DNA of 64,000 bases from assembly GCA_024734495.1 (NCBI GenBank), contig JALMQS010000187.1, positions 14,217,173-14,281,172 of the forward strand. Direction: 5' to 3'. The notes under the pieces were generated by a model, which was not told the DNA's origin, made no database searches, and saw only the letters and a program-made list of their open reading frames with translations. Both the position numbers and the translations under genes were made by a program. Below are positions 60,801 through 64,000 of the stretch, in pieces (positions within the stretch are counted from its first letter, which is position 1; every line of letters begins with the position of its first letter). The DNA comes from Forficula auricularia. Its lineage: Eukaryota; Arthropoda; Insecta; Dermaptera; Forficulidae.

Positions 60801-62000
60801 TTGATTTAAAAAATGAAATTTTCTGTGTTTTCGAAGAAAATTAAAATTGTATAAATATACTTATATACCTATCTTCTAGATATTGTAATTTTAAATTATT
60901 TTGTTTGATTTTTTCCTATAGGTATAACATATACCATATAGGGAAAACTAATTTGACCATACAAAAATGACAGCAAAAAATGAATAAATAATTAGACCTC
61001 TAGCTACAACCGGAACGAAAATAAATATATAAATAAGCATAAATGTAATAATTATTAACTATAATAGTAATATATAAAAATCTTTGATTAAGTTAATTAA
61101 TATTTATTTCTATACCCATAGTATTCTTATCAATGTCATTCATTTAGTAAGTAAAATTATAGTTTTTTTCATCATGATAGAATATACATTACTAAAGCTG
61201 GTTTGACGCAACCACCTCTATAAACTCAATCTTATACCAAATCTTCCACTTTTCTAAAATCCCTACATCCCATACTTTTCATTATCTGAGTAATATACTC
61301 CAATCTATATAATTATCCATATTTTTTCTTTCCCATTTCGTCCCCTATACTGTTCCATACAAATCTCTCATGTTTTAACTTGTGTCCTATCATCTGAATA
61401 TTTCACTTCTTATTTTTTCCACAGCGTTCTTTCTATATTTTCATAATTGTAACAAGAACCTAATCGTTTGTGATTCTATCCACCTATGTAATCTATATTT
61501 ATTTTTATTCATTTTTTTTACTAAATGAATTTTTCCATGATACACAAAAATTCTCTGCAGAAATTGAGATTAAATAAAAACTAGGTCTTTAAGAGACGGC
61601 AATTTTTAATTATTGTTATTGATTTTTTTTCTATTAAACATTAATATGTAAAAAAAATATTTGAATTAAATTTAAAACCATCGAAGTATTATTTAAATGA
61701 CTAACAAATATTAACAAACCAATTCTAATTAAAACCATGGATTTTAAATTTTTGATTCAGCCTTTTAGGTTGTTGAAAGGCACCAAGAGCTTTACAAATA
61801 GTTGCATAAGTTCCAGGCACTATTTCATTTTTATTTATTCTACTATTATTATTTAATTTTTTGATATTATTAATGTAAAAATATATATACAGCTATATTG
61901 ATTTTATAAATAGACGTCTTTGTTTCTCTTTATGAATAAACAACTCTGCTACTCTGAGCAAAATAAAAACTTTTTCAAGAGGAGATACTCATTGATTTCT
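60800..62000. other. Gene-free AT-rich stretch
   Basis: No exon, transposon gene or clear repeat recognised. Short frames only. Confidence 0.4.
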
Positions 62001-62016
62001 TATTATGAAAACATTT

Positions 62017-62715
62017 ACAAATTATTTTTTACATGAATTAATGTATACATTGTATTTGAGCTTCGACTTCGGAGATTACTTCTCCACCATCGACTGTCCT
62101 TGATCATCTTTTTAGTAGTTATTTTTAATAAGAGTAAAAAACTAATTAAATAAAAAAACCTCTTTTCCAATAATATTTATTCCTAATCACCTCTGTTCAC
62201 CCGTCCCTCGAAAACATTTACCTTTTTTTTTATATAAATTTTGTTAAACCAATTATTTTACATGAATTAATGTATACATTGTATTTGAGCTTCGACTTTC
62301 GGAGATTACTTCTCCACCATCGAGTGTCCTTCATCATCTTTTTAGTCCTTGTTTTTAATAAGAGTAAAAAACAAATTAAGATAAAAAAACCTCTTTTTCC
62401 GATAATTATTTCAATTCCATTATTCTTCCCAATCCAATTCATTTTCGTATTCCCTCAATATACATTTACCGAAAACATTTAACCAATTATTTAACATTAA
62501 TTAATGTATACATTGTATTTTAGATTCGATTCCGGAGATTACTTCTCCACCATCGACTGTCCTTGATTCATCTTTTAGTCCTTGTTTTTAATAAGAGGAA
62601 AAATCTAATTAGATAAAAAAACCTCTTTTCCGATAATTATTTCAATTCCATTATTCCCCAATCAAGTCGATTGGTTCCCTCCGATCCTCAATCCCATTCA
62701 TTTCGAAAACATTTA
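62017..62715 (+). repeat. Tandem repeat, three copies of a ~230-bp unit
   Basis: CATGAATTAATGTATACATT occurs at 62032 and 62261 and a variant at 62495, spacing 229 and 234. Each unit has CGGAGATTACTTCTCCACC then ATCGA, TTTTTAATAAGAG, AAAAAAACCTCTTTT and ends CGAAAACATTTACC. Satellite-like; the opposite-strand 70-codon frames are accidental. Confidence 0.85.
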
Positions 62716-63439
62716 CCCCCGATGATTTTTAAAAATTTCTCCTTTCTCCTCAATATGTAAGCTGGTTTTATTTCATAATAAACTTATTATTAATTAATAA
62801 AATAAAAATATAAATAAATTATTTATTCATTAAAAAAATATGTAATAAGGGGCATAACATATGTGTAAATTAGAAAAAAGTTGAAAAACTTTTTCAAAGC
62901 TTGGTACACTCTCCCTAAAGTTTGATGATTTGAAAAATACTCGTATTAGCCAACGATTTTAACTAGAAAGTTGAAAATAAAAGTACTGAAAGGATTCAAT
63001 TATTAAAATTCTTCCAAACGATGCGAGATATATAGAGTCACAAGTTGAGATCAGAAGTAAGATATCAGTTTTTGACAGAAGGAATTTTCTATAATTAAAA
63101 AATTTTTCTTATCTTAGTTGTTGATTTAATTGTAACAGAAAAAGAAATTTCATCGAACATGCTTCGCCATCCTAAGTCCGGAAACAAGTTTGAGAACAAA
63201 TTCACTCTGGCCAGCCATTCTTTATTTAATAGTTTCGGATCCATAAATGCCCTACCTTATACCAACAGTTTAATCCATGTACTGAAAACACAGAAATAGG
63301 TAAATTTAAATTTAATTCTAAATATTATTTATAATGCAATACATTTTATATTGTCATCATGTTTATATTTTGATTGCTCTGTGACAACAATTGTTACAAT
63401 CATATATTATTTATGTATAATAAATAAATAAATAAATAT

Positions 63440-63742
63440 ATAAATATATCTTATTCTTTCACGTGCCATATCAGGTCTCCCTGACGTTTTGGCTCCTCTC
63501 CACATATACCTGTGCTGAGTGTGTTTAGCTGTTTTTACACAGATATACGGGTCCTACTTTTAACGCCGGTTCCGAACGGCTAGTTTGGAGATGTTGACTA
63601 GGCAATTATACTCATGGTAGGTTGCTATTGCTTTCTAAGAGGAGGCGATTGCAAATATCTGATCTGCCGAGACTCAGTACCGAACCAGCGTATTAGTGGC
63701 CAGCGGCCCGACACTCCTAACCACTGACCCACAGTCGCCTCT
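63440..63742 (-). mobile_element. tRNA-derived SINE
   Basis: Minus strand from ~63742: A-box-like TGGGTCAGTGGTTAGGAGTG, then B-box-like GCTGGTTCGGTACTGAGTC (~63680), a body with TAGAAAGCAATAGCAACCTA, and a simple (ATTT)n tail toward 63440. It interrupts the foldback around it. Confidence 0.75.
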
Positions 63743-63846
63743 ATACAAATATATATATAATATAAATATTTTGTAAATAATATATATGATAATTACTCAT
63801 AGAAATAAAGATTTTAATTGGCACTGTGTTTCTCAATCTTGTTTCC

Positions 63847-63885
63847 AGACTGAGGATGGCGAAGGATGTTCGCTGAAACGTTTCT
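63847..63885 (+). ncRNA. Hammerhead-like motif, family 4
   Basis: AGA/UCU stem I, CUGAGGA (63850-63856), one extra U, a 6-bp stem II GGCGAA/UUCGCU (outer pair G-U), GAA 63875-63877, ACGU, U. The left-arm copy (minus, ~63145-63183) has CUUAGGA and a changed stem, so it is decayed. Confidence 0.55.
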
Positions 63886-64000
63886 TTTTCTATTACAATT
63901 AAATCAACAACTTTTTATTTATATAAAAATTCCTTCTGTCAAAAACTGATATCCTACATCTGATCTCAACTTGTGACTCTATATACCTTGCATCGTTTGG

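Larger units (their letters stand above)
63010..64000. mobile_element. Foldback element with hammerhead-like arms, interrupted by a SINE, runs off the edge
   Basis: Left arm 63010-63195 and right arm ~63829-64000 are inverted copies (CCAAACGATGCGAG at the left, TTGCATCGTTTGG at the very end; AAAAACTGATATC; GTTGTTGATTTAATTGTAA). Nearly the whole element is present. The right arm has a good hammerhead-like motif; the left arm's is damaged. Confidence 0.75.

Noticed and set aside
1..64000. CRISPR arrays, bacterial operons or ribosomal RNA
   Set aside because: Spliced gene structure, LINEs and SINEs show a eukaryotic nuclear sequence, and the direct repeats seen have no spacer pattern.

Overview
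This is a 64 kb piece of an AT-rich eukaryotic nuclear genome. It is almost certainly arthropod and probably insect: it has a metazoan multi-exon gene with GT-AG introns, a Jockey-clade LINE, Penelope-like elements, mariner and hAT remnants and tRNA-derived SINEs. I cannot name the species. A run of 100 N (54672-54771) marks an assembly gap.

One host gene dominates the window. It is the 5' part of a HIP1/HIP1R/Sla2-family endocytic adaptor, on the minus strand. I could place eleven coding exons, which join in phase to 439 codons. They cover the start codon (49643), the complete ANTH phosphoinositide-binding domain, the clathrin-box region and the first part of the coiled coil. Exon 1 (49560-49643) is separated from exon 2 (18419-18482) by a ~31 kb first intron. 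The remaining exons lie at 13394-13593, 13124-13281, 7853-7914, 7643-7783, 5202-5335, 4699-4865, 2758-2896, 1023-1101 and 856-944. The gene runs off the left edge before the rest of the coiled coil and the C-terminal actin-binding THATCH domain. I found no second host gene.

Everything else is introns or upstream DNA packed with repeats. By region: 1-333 a dispersed repeat that preserves the empty site of a LINE insertion seen at 51132; 1431-2468 a foldback element, a SINE-like palindrome and an hAT MITE; 3000-7570 palindromic tRNA-like repeats and tandem repeats; 7947-11702 two Penelope-like copies joined head to head inside a 16-bp target duplication; 11907-12392 a dead mariner transposase; 14165-14518 an hAT MITE; 16398-18156 a large foldback with two nested insertions, each with a perfect target duplication; 18640-19363 two foldbacks made of transposase 3' ends; 20955-21325 a foldback with ribozyme-like arms; 25646-29960 a full-length Jockey-like LINE with a UAAUG stop-start junction between its ORFs; 33900-43000 mixed dispersed repeats and a tRNA-derived SINE; 48503-49301 a foldback with two strong hammerhead-like motifs; 50823-52630 a nested LINE with RNase H; 53355-53878 an hAT-like MITE; 56625-64000 SINEs, minisatellites and foldbacks.

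The most notable signal is a recurrent RNA motif. At least five foldback families (loci near 11.6, 16.7/39.2, 21.1, 49.0 and 63.9 kb, with decayed copies near 1.5, 43.9 and 60.4 kb) carry, usually once in each inverted arm, a CUGANGA box, one extra base, a stem II hairpin, GAA, a short self-complementary stem III, and a closing stem I. This is the layout of the minimal hammerhead ribozymes known from Penelope-like retroelements. Its presence in coding-free foldbacks suggests small non-autonomous PLE-derived elements that may share ribozyme-based RNA processing. Activity is not shown by sequence alone.
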